Source: Buxus sempervirens (taxonomy: Eukaryota > Streptophyta > Magnoliopsida > Buxales > Buxaceae). Taken from it: DNA of 64,000 nucleotides. The position numbers and the translations under genes were made by a program. Under the pieces are notes generated by a model, which worked only from the letters and a program-made list of their open reading frames with translations, searched no databases and was not told where the DNA came from. The DNA is taken from the NCBI GenBank assembly GCA_947561395.2, contig OX387183.1, forward strand, positions 6,629,883-6,693,882. Reading direction: 5' to 3'. Positions 1 through 11,229 of the stretch are shown in pieces (within the stretch, counting starts at the first letter, position 1; each line of letters begins with the position of its first letter).

Positions 1-119
1 GAACAATGAACACATTGTTCATCCAATAAATCGAGTACAAGTAGATTAATCGATTAATGAACATATTTGGTGTGTTTTTCGTAATGCTGTGTTTAGTATA
101 AAGATGTTTGTGGGTAGCA
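1..119 (+). repeat. Left terminal inverted repeat of the MULE (cut by window edge)
   Basis: Bases 1-63 match the reverse complement of 13,764 downward with only about four mismatches. After a short unalignable patch, the segment ending in GATGTTTGTGGGTAG (about 90-117) matches again. The repeat probably extends further left than base 1. Confidence 0.85.
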
Positions 120-960
120 TTTGGAATACATTCGTTTTAGTCTCTGAATCGATGCCTTCGAAATGGGGGTTGCTCAATAGTTCGATTAATCGAAATATGA
201 GCAATCATCTCAATTTTCAATATGCTGTTTGTATTGCTCTTGAAATTTCAAAAAATTGAGTCCCTTGAATGGTTGAGTCAACACACCTATTGTATTTGTA
301 TTGTTATATGACAGGTGTTTTATTTTGCTGCATTTGCCATTATATTTAATACTCTGGAAATAACATTTCTTCAAAAAAGAGAAAGACTCAAGGAAATTAT
401 GTCGTAGCATAAGAATTTGAACGCAATTTGATCAAATGGAAAATATCTGTAGGTGTAAAATTCTGTAGGTGTAAAAAAATGCAAGAAAACAATTGTAGAG
501 CTTAGAGTTTGACGACATTTGCAAAGATCTTGGGCATAGGGAAGATCATGAAATTGTGGTGAAATTTCCTAAATTCATGGAAGCTACTACCTATGTGTTG
601 ATGAATTTTTGAGAATGTTCTGTGTTTTGGCAATATACATCATTGTCAAATATGAAGGACTAGAGTTCTTCTTGAATCATTGTGTAGAAAAAAATTAGAA
701 AAATCATTGTTTCTTCTCATTTTGTCAAACTTTTGCATTCCTCTGTTTCCTCATTGTCACCCTAGCAAAATAAGGTGTTTTATTTTGTTGCATTTGCCGT
801 TATATTTATTACTCTGGAAATAACACATTTCCAGAGCTTCATGAAATTGGGTTTACATGTTCACCACCTTATCGAAGTTGATTAAGGTGCGCATGATATA
901 GGTTTATATGGGTAGATAATTGATAGCCTAAGTTGTTATTTTGAGTAGTTTATATTAATC
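120..960 (+). other. MULE subterminal non-coding region with a ~55-bp direct repeat
   Basis: No gene is seen here. A ~55-bp segment containing GTGTTTTATTTTG and CTCTGGAAATAACA occurs at about 312-368 and again at about 775-830, differing at only a few bases. One palindromic CGATTAATCG lies near 182. The stretch probably holds the transposase promoter, but no convincing TATA box or start site can be picked. Confidence 0.5.
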
Positions 961-3309
961 ATGCATTCGTTCACCTTGTTAACATGTTGTCTGGAGTGCA
1001 GTATGGCTCAACCACCCCCGGAGAAGTCGTTGTTTTGCTACTTGCATGTAGGTGGAGAGATAGTTATAGAGCAAGATAAGTCTGTATCATATCAGGGGGG
1101 TCGTTTAGATGGTTTGAATATAAGTGGTAATACACAGTACGATGAATTTGTAAGTGATGTCTGTAGTAAATTTGGGATATCTTCAGTGGGTTTGTCTATG
1201 AAGTACTCTCTTACGTACGATAAGAGTGCTTTACTTCCACTTACTGATCAAGCGGGGTTACTTAACATTATCACCCACAACGAACGTTCTGCGAATGTGT
1301 ACTTATTTAACGGTGAAGGGCAATTGCAAAGCATTCAGTCTTCCAGAAGGTGATTATCACATATTTTGACTTACAAAGTCGTAGTGTTTGTTATCATACT
1401 AGTGTTTTAATACTTAAACTATTTTATTTTCTAGGACGACTAATTTAAGAAGTAGTGAACCGTTGGTTGAACCAATTGTGATCACATTTGTTGATCGGGG
1501 GAGTACAGTTGTTGGGAGTTGTATTGAACACAATAGCGCACCACTTGTGTCTAGCATGTGGCAATCAGAAATTATTGGTGATGGTCAGGTTTTTAGGAGT
1601 GGTGATGAATTCAGGCAAGCTGTCTACAAGTATGCCATTGGCAATAGATTCCGTTATGTGTTCAAGAAAAATAGTCGAGAATATATCTCTGCCAGATGTT
1701 CTGTCGAAGATTGTCCTTGGAAAGTTAACGTAGGTCGTGTGAAACATACGGACTGCATGATGGTGCACAAGTTTGTGAATACACACAAACACTCGGCACA
1801 AGATGAAGTCTCAGTAAAGCCGATTGTGCGATCGAAGTGGATTGCTGGTGTTATTGAGAAAACAGTAAGAGAGACACCGAATTACTTGCCATGACAAATT
1901 TCCAAGGACTTTCATAATGATCATGCGATGAATTTAACATACCAGCAATGTTGGAGGAGCAAGGAGAAAGTGAAGAGGAAGATGGATGGAAATGTGGAGG
2001 ACTCATACAAACTTATTCCATGGATTTGTCAACGCTTGATGGAGTCCAATCCAGGGACGGTGGCTTGGTGTACATCTAGTGATGAGGGGAAGTTTAAGCA
2101 GTTGTTCATTGCATACTCTTGTTCGTTGAGAGAGTTTGCAGTGGGATGTAGACCTTTACTTTTCATTGACGGGACCCACCTTAGCGGACCATATCAAGGA
2201 ACGTTATTGTCTGCTACAACTCTCGATGCTGATGATGGTATGTACCCGATAGCTTATGCAATTGTGACTGCTGAGAATAACGAGGATTGGCTATGGTTCC
2301 TCGAACGGGTCAAGTATGCAATTTGAGGCGAGCCGATGTTGTGATTGTGAGTGATAGGCATCAGAGTATTATCAATGCTGTGGGTAGCACATTTGGGTTT
2401 CAAAATCATGCTCATTGCTATCGGCATGTGAAAGAAAATTTCAGCAAATTCATTAATCAATTTCATCTAGGCAAAGCGAAGAAGGTGGCTTTGGGATTAT
2501 TGGATGATATAGCTTATGCTCGGCTTCCAGAGGATTTTCATATGGCAATGGATGTATTGAAATCATATCCACCTGAAATGTTTGGTTGGGTGGAGCAAAA
2601 TGGTCCTCAACATTGGGCAAATTCCTTGTTTTCTAAGAAGCGTTGGGATAAGCTATATTCAAATGTAGCCAAGTCGTTTAATGCTTGGATGTTGGAGGAG
2701 AGGAAATATCCTATCTTAAGATTCATTGATGCACATAGGGTTAAGTTAACTAAGATGTTGGTAAGGAAGAAGAACGAGATCAGCACATGGGAGACACCTA
2801 TCTGTGGTCGCATTGCGAAGAAAATTGAAGACAATATAGCACGAGGAGTGGGGTTGTCTGTAATGCAATGTGGTGAACATGAATATGAAGTCAGGTCATG
2901 TGATAGAAACATTGCTGTGGATATCTTGAGACGGGAGTGTACATGCAAGCAATGGCAAATGTCCGGCATACCTTGTGAACATGCATGTGCTGTTCTGCAG
3001 AAGAAATCACTAAATTTATATGAGTATGTGGAGCAGTGTTATCACAAGTGTACTCAAGAGCTGATATATGCAGAGTTGATGCATAGTGTACCAACACATG
3101 ACATACCTAATGTTGTGAATATTGATGCGATATCTCTTGCTGACTCATCTGAAACACCAACAAGCATGCTGCCCCCTAAAACAAAGCGACGACCTGGGCG
3201 TCCTCGGCAGAAGCGCATAGAGTCTCAATTCCAAAACAAGCGGCCGGTCCACTGTTCCCGTTGCAATGACGCAGGACACAACCGAGCTACATGCAGGGCC
3301 TCAATTTAG
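961..3309 (+). pseudogene. MuDR-type MULE transposase, broken
   Basis: The product would cut and paste the MULE through an RNase H-fold DDE domain. Exon 1 (start at 961, or 1,003 for a shorter MAQPPP start) ends at 1,349, and a GT-AG intron joins it in phase to 1,435. Domains in order are a PB1-like N-terminus, a MuDR zinc-binding region (about 1,590-1,800), the catalytic core with FIDGTHL near 2,165 and VSDRH near 2,345, a SWIM finger (CTCKQWQMSGIPCEH, about 2,938-2,982), an AT-hook (RRPGRPRQKR) and a C-terminal zinc knuckle (CSRC...GHNRATC). The frame carries an in-frame TGA at 1,892-1,894 and a frame change near 2,320. The position where relatives have NxxExxN reads NVAKSFN, so the third catalytic acid may also be lost. 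The copy is clearly inactive yet otherwise full length, so its decay is recent. Confidence 0.9.
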
Positions 3310-3742
3310 AGGTTGGTCTTGGATGTAGTTATCATAGAGGTAGCCACTGTTATTTTGTATGATGTAAATCTAATTCCGTCTAGCCAAGTTACTTGTAGTA
3401 AGTAAGCTTTGTTATTAATAACAATTCTTGTAGGTTCAAGCTGTGTGTGGATGCGTTCCAACCCTCTAAAGTAAGCAAAGCGGAAGGCAAACAAATGGTG
3501 TATCGTTGAAAACGGCGGATCAATGAATGTTGGTTTGGAGACAGCAGGGAGGATTTGTTGTAGTTAATTGATATTTGGTTGGAGGACAATGTTAATTTTT
3601 ATTTATTATTACATCTTTATCATTGTTTTATTTGACGATGTGTTGTTGTAATATTAGAACCTTCTTGTGAAATGCGGTTAATTGATTACTATGTGTGTTC
3701 TTGCACATGCTTTAGCATACAGTTGTTTTATCTTTGTTAGTC
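3310..3742 (+). other. Spacer between transposase and HMG-box gene
   Basis: No gene is recognised in this AT-rich stretch. It must hold the 3' end of the transposase transcript and the promoter of the next gene, whose ATG is at 3,743. No clear TATA box or poly(A) signal stands out. Confidence 0.4.
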
Positions 3743-5730
3743 ATGGACGAAAATGCACGTAGTCATGATGTTGGAGAAGCTTCTACCTCGGTGGCGAAGG
3801 CAAAACGACCTCCAAATCCTTGGGTTCTATTCAAGTAAGGAAACGTGATATTTGTTTCATGTGTTTGATAGACTTATCATAAATAGTTAGTGTAATAATG
3901 CTTGTATTTGATGGATTTATTTTCTTGTATCCCATGTAGGTCTGAGTACATTAAAGAATGCGCAAGGGGCGGAGAACAAATAATGTTAAAGAAGGTATTT
4001 TTCCCGATTAGTTGCAAACAGATTTGACACGCGGTCCATGCCATTGTATAATTTCTTTGTAGGCTAATGACGGTGCCGCAGCAGTGTGGCGGGATATGGA
4101 TGCAGAAGCGAGGCAGCCATATCATGAGCGAGCTACCCAATGCGCAGCTGAATGGAAAACATCTCGGTCTGAAGCACCGAAAAAGAAACCTAATCAGGTA
4201 TGTTTTGCCACTTTACCATGCTTCCAATTTACGATTGATCATACAACGAAGCATATATAGTTTATTGTTTTTTTTTTTTTGGTACGTCATTAGTACACGT
4301 GATATTGCAGACATGTATGTTCACTCGATGCTCTCCACTGCGATTTGTGGAGTGTTGCAACCGGTTTACGCCAGAACAGCATTCAGTGGTAGAAGCCATT
4401 GGTTTTGGGTCCCTCCTCCATCTTCACAGTAGGTCCCTTAAGAGAGATTTATGTATTTGGCTTGTTAATCAAGTCGATGTACACAATTGTTGTCTAAAAA
4501 TCAGAGAGTACTCCATTCCTATTTCTAGTTTAGATGTCAGTGCCATATTGGGGATTAGTCATGTAGGAGAGCCAGTCAGCACTTCTGGACCAGATGATAG
4601 AGTGGAGGAGGTCCGTAGTATGTTTAAGATTGAGAAGCATGGTATTCCCCTTGCAGAGTTGCAATCTAGGTTAGCTACCCCTGAGTGTGGCCCTGATTTT
4701 ATAAGAGCGTTTGTTTTATTCGCACTGGGTTGTCTTTTGTGCCCAAATGCGAACCTTTGTGCTAATAGGAGTTTCTTACACACGGTGGTAGATGTAAATA
4801 GCTTGCCTTCCCTAAATTGGGCAGAGTTTGTTCTTCACCGCCTTATCGAAGAAATCAAAGTAGTTCAGTTGAAGAAAAAGCAATGCATAGGTGGTTGCAT
4901 TTTGTTCTTGCAGGTGAGAACTGTTAATTCGAAGTATTCACATTACTTTTGCATTTTGTATATTTTCTGAATATACAAACACATATCCATGACGATGGTT
5001 CCATTGCTTGGCTTCTCTTTTCCAGTTGTTCTATTATGAGCGTGTTCTTCATGGCCCGCCGAACCCAGATAGACGATCGCCACGTTTGTTGTTTTGGACA
5101 AAAGAGCGTTTGAAGGCACGGGAAACTGCAGAGAGGAAAGCCGGTGGATTCGGCCTCGGACAGGTTTACTTTACTTTAAATTGTATATGCTGGCTCAGGT
5201 TGATGCATTATACAACAAGGTGAATTAATTGTGAGCATGTGTTTTGCAGGTAAATTTGGAGGCATTGATGTCTGACAACGGTTTTGGAAGTTCTGCATGC
5301 AGAAGCGAATTTCCATCAAAAGCACAAGCATGGATCCGCTCCCCTCTTCACAATTTTTGACTTATAACGACATTGGAATGTTGTGTTTACTTATTTTATA
5401 TTGTGTAGTCCACATCGGAACGGTTAAAAGAGGATGTTCCAGTTACCCTTGAAGATATGAACTCTGAATTTCCTATTATTGACCCTGTAAGATATAGTTC
5501 ATACCTCGTCTAACCGTTAATCGCCAATTTCCATTAATTACAGTCCTATTATTGACCCTCTAATGCAACCAACTCTATCATTCTCCTATTTTCAGGATGT
5601 GGTTGGTCGGCTGGTGCACATGCGGAAAGAGTTACAGATAATGAATGATGCATATCGGACAGCCATCAGTGCTGTACGAGATGCATATGGAAGCCGCGAT
5701 AGTATAGCTGATAAAGATATAGGTGACTGA
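3743..5730 (+). CDS. HMG-box protein fused to plant-mobile-domain-like region (MULE cargo)
   Basis: I infer a DNA-binding cargo protein of unknown role. Exons that splice in phase: 3,743-3,834, 3,940-3,994, 4,063-4,197, 4,311-4,913, 5,026-5,163, 5,250-about 5,318, 5,409-5,486 and 5,596-5,730 (TGA). Residues 21 to about 88 form an HMG box (KRPPNPWVLFKSEYIKE, then VWRDMDAEARQPYHERA), the minor-groove DNA-bending fold. The 201-codon fourth exon (CSPLRFVECCNRFTPEQH, IPISSLDVSAILGI, LFALGCLLCPN) and the following LFYYERV exon resemble the region that precedes Ulp1 proteases in MULE-borne plant genes (DUF1985/plant mobile domain type); that match is from memory. The C-terminus is short and helical. 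All boundaries are GT-AG except the end of exon 6, where no good donor is visible and the frame runs to a stop after 5,350, so the gene may be damaged or use an odd donor. No intact transcript can be proven from sequence alone. Confidence 0.7.
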
Positions 5731-6130
5731 GATGTTATTACATTGGTGAGAGTCTGTAATTGATAAAAGGAGAGGCTAACATGGAAAAGTAAGAGATGTA
5801 TGGATGGTTAACAATGTGTTTTGCCAGGTTGTACATTGAAAACAATTAATAAATTGATATTATTTTTTCTCATTCTAACACTCAAATACCTGAATCATTG
5901 TTTTATGAACTCAAAATTCATAGACCTCTGACAAAGGGACTAAACATTTGCGATCATTAATTACTAAATTGCTCATCAAAATACTGGTTACTCTAACATT
6001 TTGTTATGATTAACCCAAAGTCATCTTATGCAATTGATGATGTGGTGCACCACAGCAAAAAAACCAACTCTGGAGCTCATCGACAAAATCTAGATGCATC
6101 GTAAAATAAATGATTAATCGTTATTAATAA
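5731..6130. other. Spacer before the first repeat array
   Basis: No gene is seen. It is AT-rich up to about 6,080, where the first GATTAATCG motifs begin and lead into the ~165-bp array. Confidence 0.4.
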
Positions 6131-6915
6131 ACGATTAATCGGTTACCATCGGCCGCTATGAGCCCAGTTGTGCGTCGGCAATTATCGATTAATCGGAAGT
6201 TCATCCTGAAATTAGTCTCAGGAAAACATCACGCTGGAATTTGAATCGGAACGTGTCCGATGAATCAAAAATTCATGATTCGTCGGTCATTCGTTACGAT
6301 TAATCGATTACCATCGGTTGCTATGCGCCCAGTTGTGCGTCGGCAATTATCGATTAATCGGAAGTTCATCCTGAAATTAGTTGGACATTAAAACGTCACG
6401 CTAGAATTTGAATCGGAACGTGTCCGATGAATCAAAAATTCATGATTCGTCGGTCATTCGTTACGATTAATCGGTTACCATCGGTTGCTATGCGCTCAGT
6501 TGTGCGTCGGCAATTATTGATTAATCGGACCTTAGTCCTGAAATTTGTCTTACAAAAACGACACTCTGTACCTTGAGTCGGCACTTCGTCGATGCATCAA
6601 ACATTAATTGTTAGTCGGGCATCTGTTACGATTAATCGGTTAGCATGGATAGCTAATAGCCCAGTTTTTCATCGGCAATTTCGATTAATCGAATATTAAT
6701 CCTGCAATTTTGCCTCAGAAAACGACAGTCTGTAATTTGAATCGCCAATTATCGATGAATGTATATATAATGGTTAGTCGGATATTACTTACGATTAGTC
6801 GGTAATCATCGATTGGTACCCAGCATTGGCATTTGTTGTGGACACTTCCGATTAATCGACGAATTTTATTCAAATCGAATTGGGATCTTCATCGAAGATT
6901 TAAAAAGCGATTAAC
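6131..6915. repeat. ~165-bp tandem repeat array with CGATTAATCG motifs
   Basis: Units begin with CGATTAATCGGTTACCATCGG at about 6,132, 6,294 and 6,461. More diverged units start near 6,627 and 6,785. Each unit has a second palindrome about 50 bp in (ATTATCGATTAATCGG) and a GAATCGGAACGTGTCCGATG segment. Divergence rises steadily from left to right. No coding capacity is evident. Confidence 0.85.
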
Positions 6916-6918
6916 CGT

Positions 6919-7800
6919 TCATGGGATACAATTTCATTATTCGGTGGATACACTTTTGATTTGTGGGATACAATTTCATTATTCGGTGGATACACTTTTT
7001 ATTCATGGGATACAATTTCATTATTAAGTGGATACGTATTTCTAATCGTTGCCAATTCGCGAAGTTCAGATGGTATCACACGATTACTACACTTATATCC
7101 GACGCTTACTTGGGAGAAACTTTCGATTAATCGATATAGTAAATGTCGATTACTGCCCTTCGTGGGATACAATTTCAGTATTCGGTGGATACACTTTTTA
7201 TTCGTGGGATACAAATTCATTATTCGGTGGATACACTTTTGATTCGTGGGATACAATTTCATTATTCGGTGGATACATTTTTAATTCGTGGGATACAATG
7301 TCATTATTCAGTGGATACGTATTTCTAATCGTTGCCAATTCGCGAAGTTCAGATGGTATCCCACGATTACTACACTTATATCCGACGCGACTTTCGATTA
7401 ATCGATAGAATAAATGTCGATTACTGCCCTTCGTGGGATACAATTTCGTTATTCGGTGGATACACTTGTTATTCGAGGGATACAATTTCAGTATTCAGTG
7501 GATACGTATTTTTAATCGTTGCCAATTCGCGAAGTTCAGATGGTATCCCACGATTACTACACTTATATCCGACGCGTACTTGGGAGAAACTTTCGATTAA
7601 TCGATATAGTAAATGTCGATTACTGCCCTTCGTGGGATACAATTTCAGTATGCGGTGGATACACTTTTTATTCGTGGGATACAAATTCATTATTCGGTGG
7701 ATACACTTTTGATTCGTGGGATACAATTTCATTATTCGGTGGATACATATTTAATTCGTGGGATACAATTTCATTATTCAGTGGATACGTATTGTCTAAT
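6919..7800. repeat. 42-bp tandem repeats in a higher-order array
   Basis: The 42-bp unit (TCGTGGGATACAATTTCATT then ATTCGGTGGATACACTTTTGAT, with small variants) occurs in four blocks: three units at 6,919-7,044, four at about 7,161-7,328, two at about 7,433-7,516 and four at about 7,632-7,800. The blocks are separated by a ~115-bp spacer containing CCAATTCGCGAAGTTCAGAT and TTTCGATTAATCGATA. Because 42 is a multiple of three, each unit stays open in several frames, giving repetitive open frames on both strands that are not genes. Confidence 0.9.
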
Positions 7801-8752
7801 CGTTGCCAATTCGCGAAGTTCAGATGGTATCCCACGATTACTACACTTATATCCGGGCCGTTATTGGGGGATATCTTATTAGCATCGAGGATATAAATAT
7901 TTCTTCGTAGGACACTCTTTAAGCAATCGAAGGATACTTATAGAGATTCGTGGGAACAACCCGAAGAAATGGATGGTATCCTACGATTAATCAAGAAGGA
8001 TATAATTCCATCATCGTGGGATACATTTCCGATACGATTGATCGCAAAATGTTCGATAAATCGGAGAAGAGAGAATGACCCATGAACGTGATCGATCATA
8101 TATTGATTAATCGTAACAATGACGATTAACTACGTCGGGCATTTGAAATTCAATGATCGGCAACTTATCGACTAATCGTTTATTACGAGGTTGATCGTAA
8201 GATAGTCGATTATACCCGTACAATTATCGTTTTGTCACTTAAACAACCGATTAATCATGGGTTTTTGTCGATTAATCGAAATTGACGAAACCAAGCGACG
8301 CTTCGTTTCGCGCGCATATCTTCCAGGGGATCCCATCTTCCAACTGACGTGACCCTTGCGATTAACTCTCTTACATATTTTCGATGCGCGTACCAGTCTC
8401 ATCATCTTCTCATTTGTCATTCCTCATTTCTCATCATCTTCTCCACCGTCCCTAGGGTTTTTTGCGTCGACTTCTTCTTGGGAGATAGCGTCAATCGTGG
8501 AAGTTCTTCTTCTGGTAAGCGATGCTAAGATTTTACAACTTCTTTGCTCCATTCCATTTCCAATGAACTAACCATTCGTGTACATTGTTTGTTGTTTGTT
8601 TCGTTTGTTTTTTGGGGTTTTGATCTTCTTTCGTGCGCCTCTCTCATTTGTGTTGCGCGTTCTTGGATGCTTGGATGATTTTGTCTATAATGGCCTTGTG
8701 TCTTCCATTGTTGTTCTCGTCTGTGCCTTGACGTCTTTGCTTTAAAGGCATC
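7801..8752 (+). promoter_or_regulatory. AATCG-rich upstream region and leader of the transposon-protein-like gene
   Basis: The repeat spacer continues to about 7,855. Scattered GATTAATCG motifs follow, two of them near 8,250-8,280. From about 8,340 the base composition changes to pyrimidine-rich, transcript-like sequence (CATCTTCTCCACCGTCCCTAG, GGGAGATAGCG), and a splice-donor-like TCTGGTAAGC lies at about 8,511-8,520. I infer a 5' leader, possibly with an intron ending before the ATG at 8,753. Confidence 0.4.
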
Positions 8753-10068
8753 ATGCCCAAACGAAAAACCTTAGGTCGTAAGGCTAAGAAGGCAAGGACG
8801 CCTACCCCATCTCCTCCCCCTCATGATCTCCCTCCGTCCGGGTTAGACTATGACTCAGACGATACTGAGCAGGCTGTAGCCGGGGCTACGAGTTCGCCTT
8901 CGTTGTCTCCAGAACACGCACCATCCGCTGCCCTTGGGGGGCATGGGGTACGCGTCCAAAGGTCATTGGTCGTTGAGAAAGCCGTGCTCAAAGACCAAAT
9001 TCGAAATATGGTTTGGAACCACTTCTTAAGCAAATAGGATGGGAGGGTATTTTGGACTGGGGTGGTGATGCAAATATGTCGGTCGTGTGTCGTCTCTATG
9101 GGAATGCACGAGTTACAACTCTTCCCAATGAACCAGATCCTGCATTTGTAGTTGATATAAATGGTCAGGCTGTCTTTGTCACCGCTGACCGCATCAGTGA
9201 ATTGATGCACATCCCGCGTAATGAAGTGCGCACATTTGATCCCCCCCTCCAGTCGGACCTTGAGGAGGCAACGCGTTGCCTCTGTGGGAAGGACGCCGAG
9301 TGGCACAGAACCGCCCTTACTGCTGGTAGTATGATGCCAAAGTATAGGGTTCTCCACCACATCTTCACATTTAATGTGTACCCGAGGCGTGGTAATAAGT
9401 ATGACATGACTCTTGCCATGGTGATGCTCCTGTATCGGGTTGTTCAGGGCATTCGAATGTGTCTGCCAACGTTGATTTGCAAGCACATTTGCCAGTTTCT
9501 CCTCTCTGCCACTAGAAGTAAAGCAACATCCAATCCTAGAGCTCTTCCTTTCGCTTATCTGATGACCCAACTTGCCAAACAACATGGTCTCCAAGGTCCG
9601 GTTGACTCTATTGTCCGTTCAATCCCTCTCTCCAGGACCAACATCCAACTCATGTATTTAGATCCGTTGCCTCATCAGCGTACGGACACCGGGAGATCAT
9701 CAAGCTCTCAGCAGGAGCATGAGGCAGGTGCAGCACCAGAGGGGCCCCAGCTACCATCAACATCATCCATGCCTTCTACATCATCCGTACCAGATCCGCA
9801 ACGTGCACACCGCGGCAGGCGTCGAGGCCTCGGTCATCTGCATGGAGAAGCGTCGACTTCACAACCACAAGCTAACGAATTTGCAGTTTTCAAGGAGGAG
9901 GTCAGACATGAGCTTGGAGGGTTGAAGCGACTAGTGAAGCGGGTGTTGCGGGTGGTGAGCCACATTTATACCTGCCAGAGTCAACAGGAGCCATTGCTAC
10001 CACCTTTGCCAGAGTCCGATGCAGACGATGATGCAGGTGCAGGTGCAGCAGCAGAGGAGGCTGTGTAG
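8753..10068 (+). CDS. Putative plant transposon protein-like gene (MULE cargo)
   Basis: The N-terminal frame (8,753-9,037) is basic and proline-rich (MPKRKTLGRKAKKARTPTPS), which could be a nuclear signal. The longer frame (open from 8,977, through 10,068) carries the segments LEPLLKQIGWEG, FVVDINGQAVFVTADRISEL and NVYPRRGNKYDMTLAMVMLLYRV, then a serine/proline-rich linker and an acidic tail. That order and these motifs resemble the plant family annotated 'putative plant transposon protein' (PF20167 type, from memory), whose function is unknown. The two frames overlap near 9,000, so the gene is either frame-broken or spliced in a way I cannot see. The C-terminal region after about 9,690 is poorly conserved low-complexity sequence. 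Neighbours on both sides are palindromic repeat arrays. Confidence 0.65.
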
Positions 10069-11229
10069 TTCATGTCAGTGAAGATGTGGGAGATGTTTTT
10101 TTGGTTATCTTCACTTGTTTAATCGGTTAACTTGACTTTTTAAACTTTGATAGCTTTATGACTTTTTTTTATGTTCCCCCGCATGTAAGCAATATAATGT
10201 GGTATGTTTAAATGGGAATATTTGTGCGCTATCAAATGGATCTTTTGTTTATGTTGGTGTCTTTAATTTTAGTTGGACATTTGTCCATTTGAAATGTTTA
10301 AGATTAAGACATCGATGGATCGGAATATACATTGATTTATCGGAACATTAATCGGAATTTGCATGATTAAGGATCGCAACTCAAAAAGTAGAAATTCGAT
10401 TCATCGGACACTAATCTCGATTGATCGTTGAAATATCGATCAATCGGTAAATTATCGATTTAAGAAAAAGAGCGCACCCTTCAGTCTCCTCACCATGCAG
10501 GATTAACCCTCGACTAATCGATTAACGACGATTATCCAATTTGGCCACTGCATGTGCATATTTACGATTAATCGAAATGATTAACGATTAATCAAAGTAA
10601 ATCAGATGAATCGCGAAATTGCCGATACGAAATACAGCGTAACCTTTTTCCAGGGGTTTATGCAGGATTAACTACCGATTAATCGAAACATTAATTACGA
10701 TTGAGCGCAATTACGATTAATCGATTCAAAGTCCAGCAGATGAATCGCGAAATTGCCGATACGAAATACAGAGTGACCATTTTCTGGGGTTTCTGGGGTT
10801 TATGAGTGACCGATTAATCGATTTAATTACGATTGATCGTAATATTATTAGATTAATCGGAACTTTGTGATACCCGCTAATGGTCATCTGGAGCATTTCG
10901 ATCGATGAACCTACGGTTAATCGGACTTGTTATCGATTGATCAATATTGGCCATGCGCTTAATCAAAATAATAACAGGTTAATCGTTTTTTCAGCGATTA
11001 ATACAATGCCTTCATTACTTGTTACAGCATGCTTTGAACTGTAAATGCACGTTGAACAAGACATATATAAACACCAAAACTTTCTAAGTTTTCACATCAC
11101 TCCCAAAAATGAAAAAAACCAAAACATAAAAAAGAATTTGATATTCCTATGCATATTGTAAAGTACTTTATGTTCCTATGAATACAAAACACTATACAAC
11201 CCCAAACATGGAAGTGTCTTCTCCAAGCA
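10069..11229. repeat. Second CGATTAATCG motif array
   Basis: The first 230 bases look like the 3' untranslated region of the preceding gene. From about 10,310 to 11,000 the AATCG motifs return, with exact palindromes near 10,560, 10,716 and 10,808. A segment containing GATGAATCGCGAAATTGCCG is duplicated at about 10,605 and 10,739. From 11,040 to 11,229 there is AT-rich sequence that is probably the 3' end of the protease gene on the minus strand. Confidence 0.7.

Noticed and set aside
6919-7800. Regular short repeats with spacers, superficially like a CRISPR array
   Set aside because: The spacers are copies of one another, units are tandem, and the DNA is a plant transposon.
6833-7896. Several overlapping open frames on both strands
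   Set aside because: They arise because the 42-bp repeat is a multiple of three; the peptides are simple repeats with no conserved fold.
9165-9594. Long minus-strand open frames opposite the transposon-protein-like gene
   Set aside because: They are shadows of the plus-strand gene, which has recognisable family motifs.
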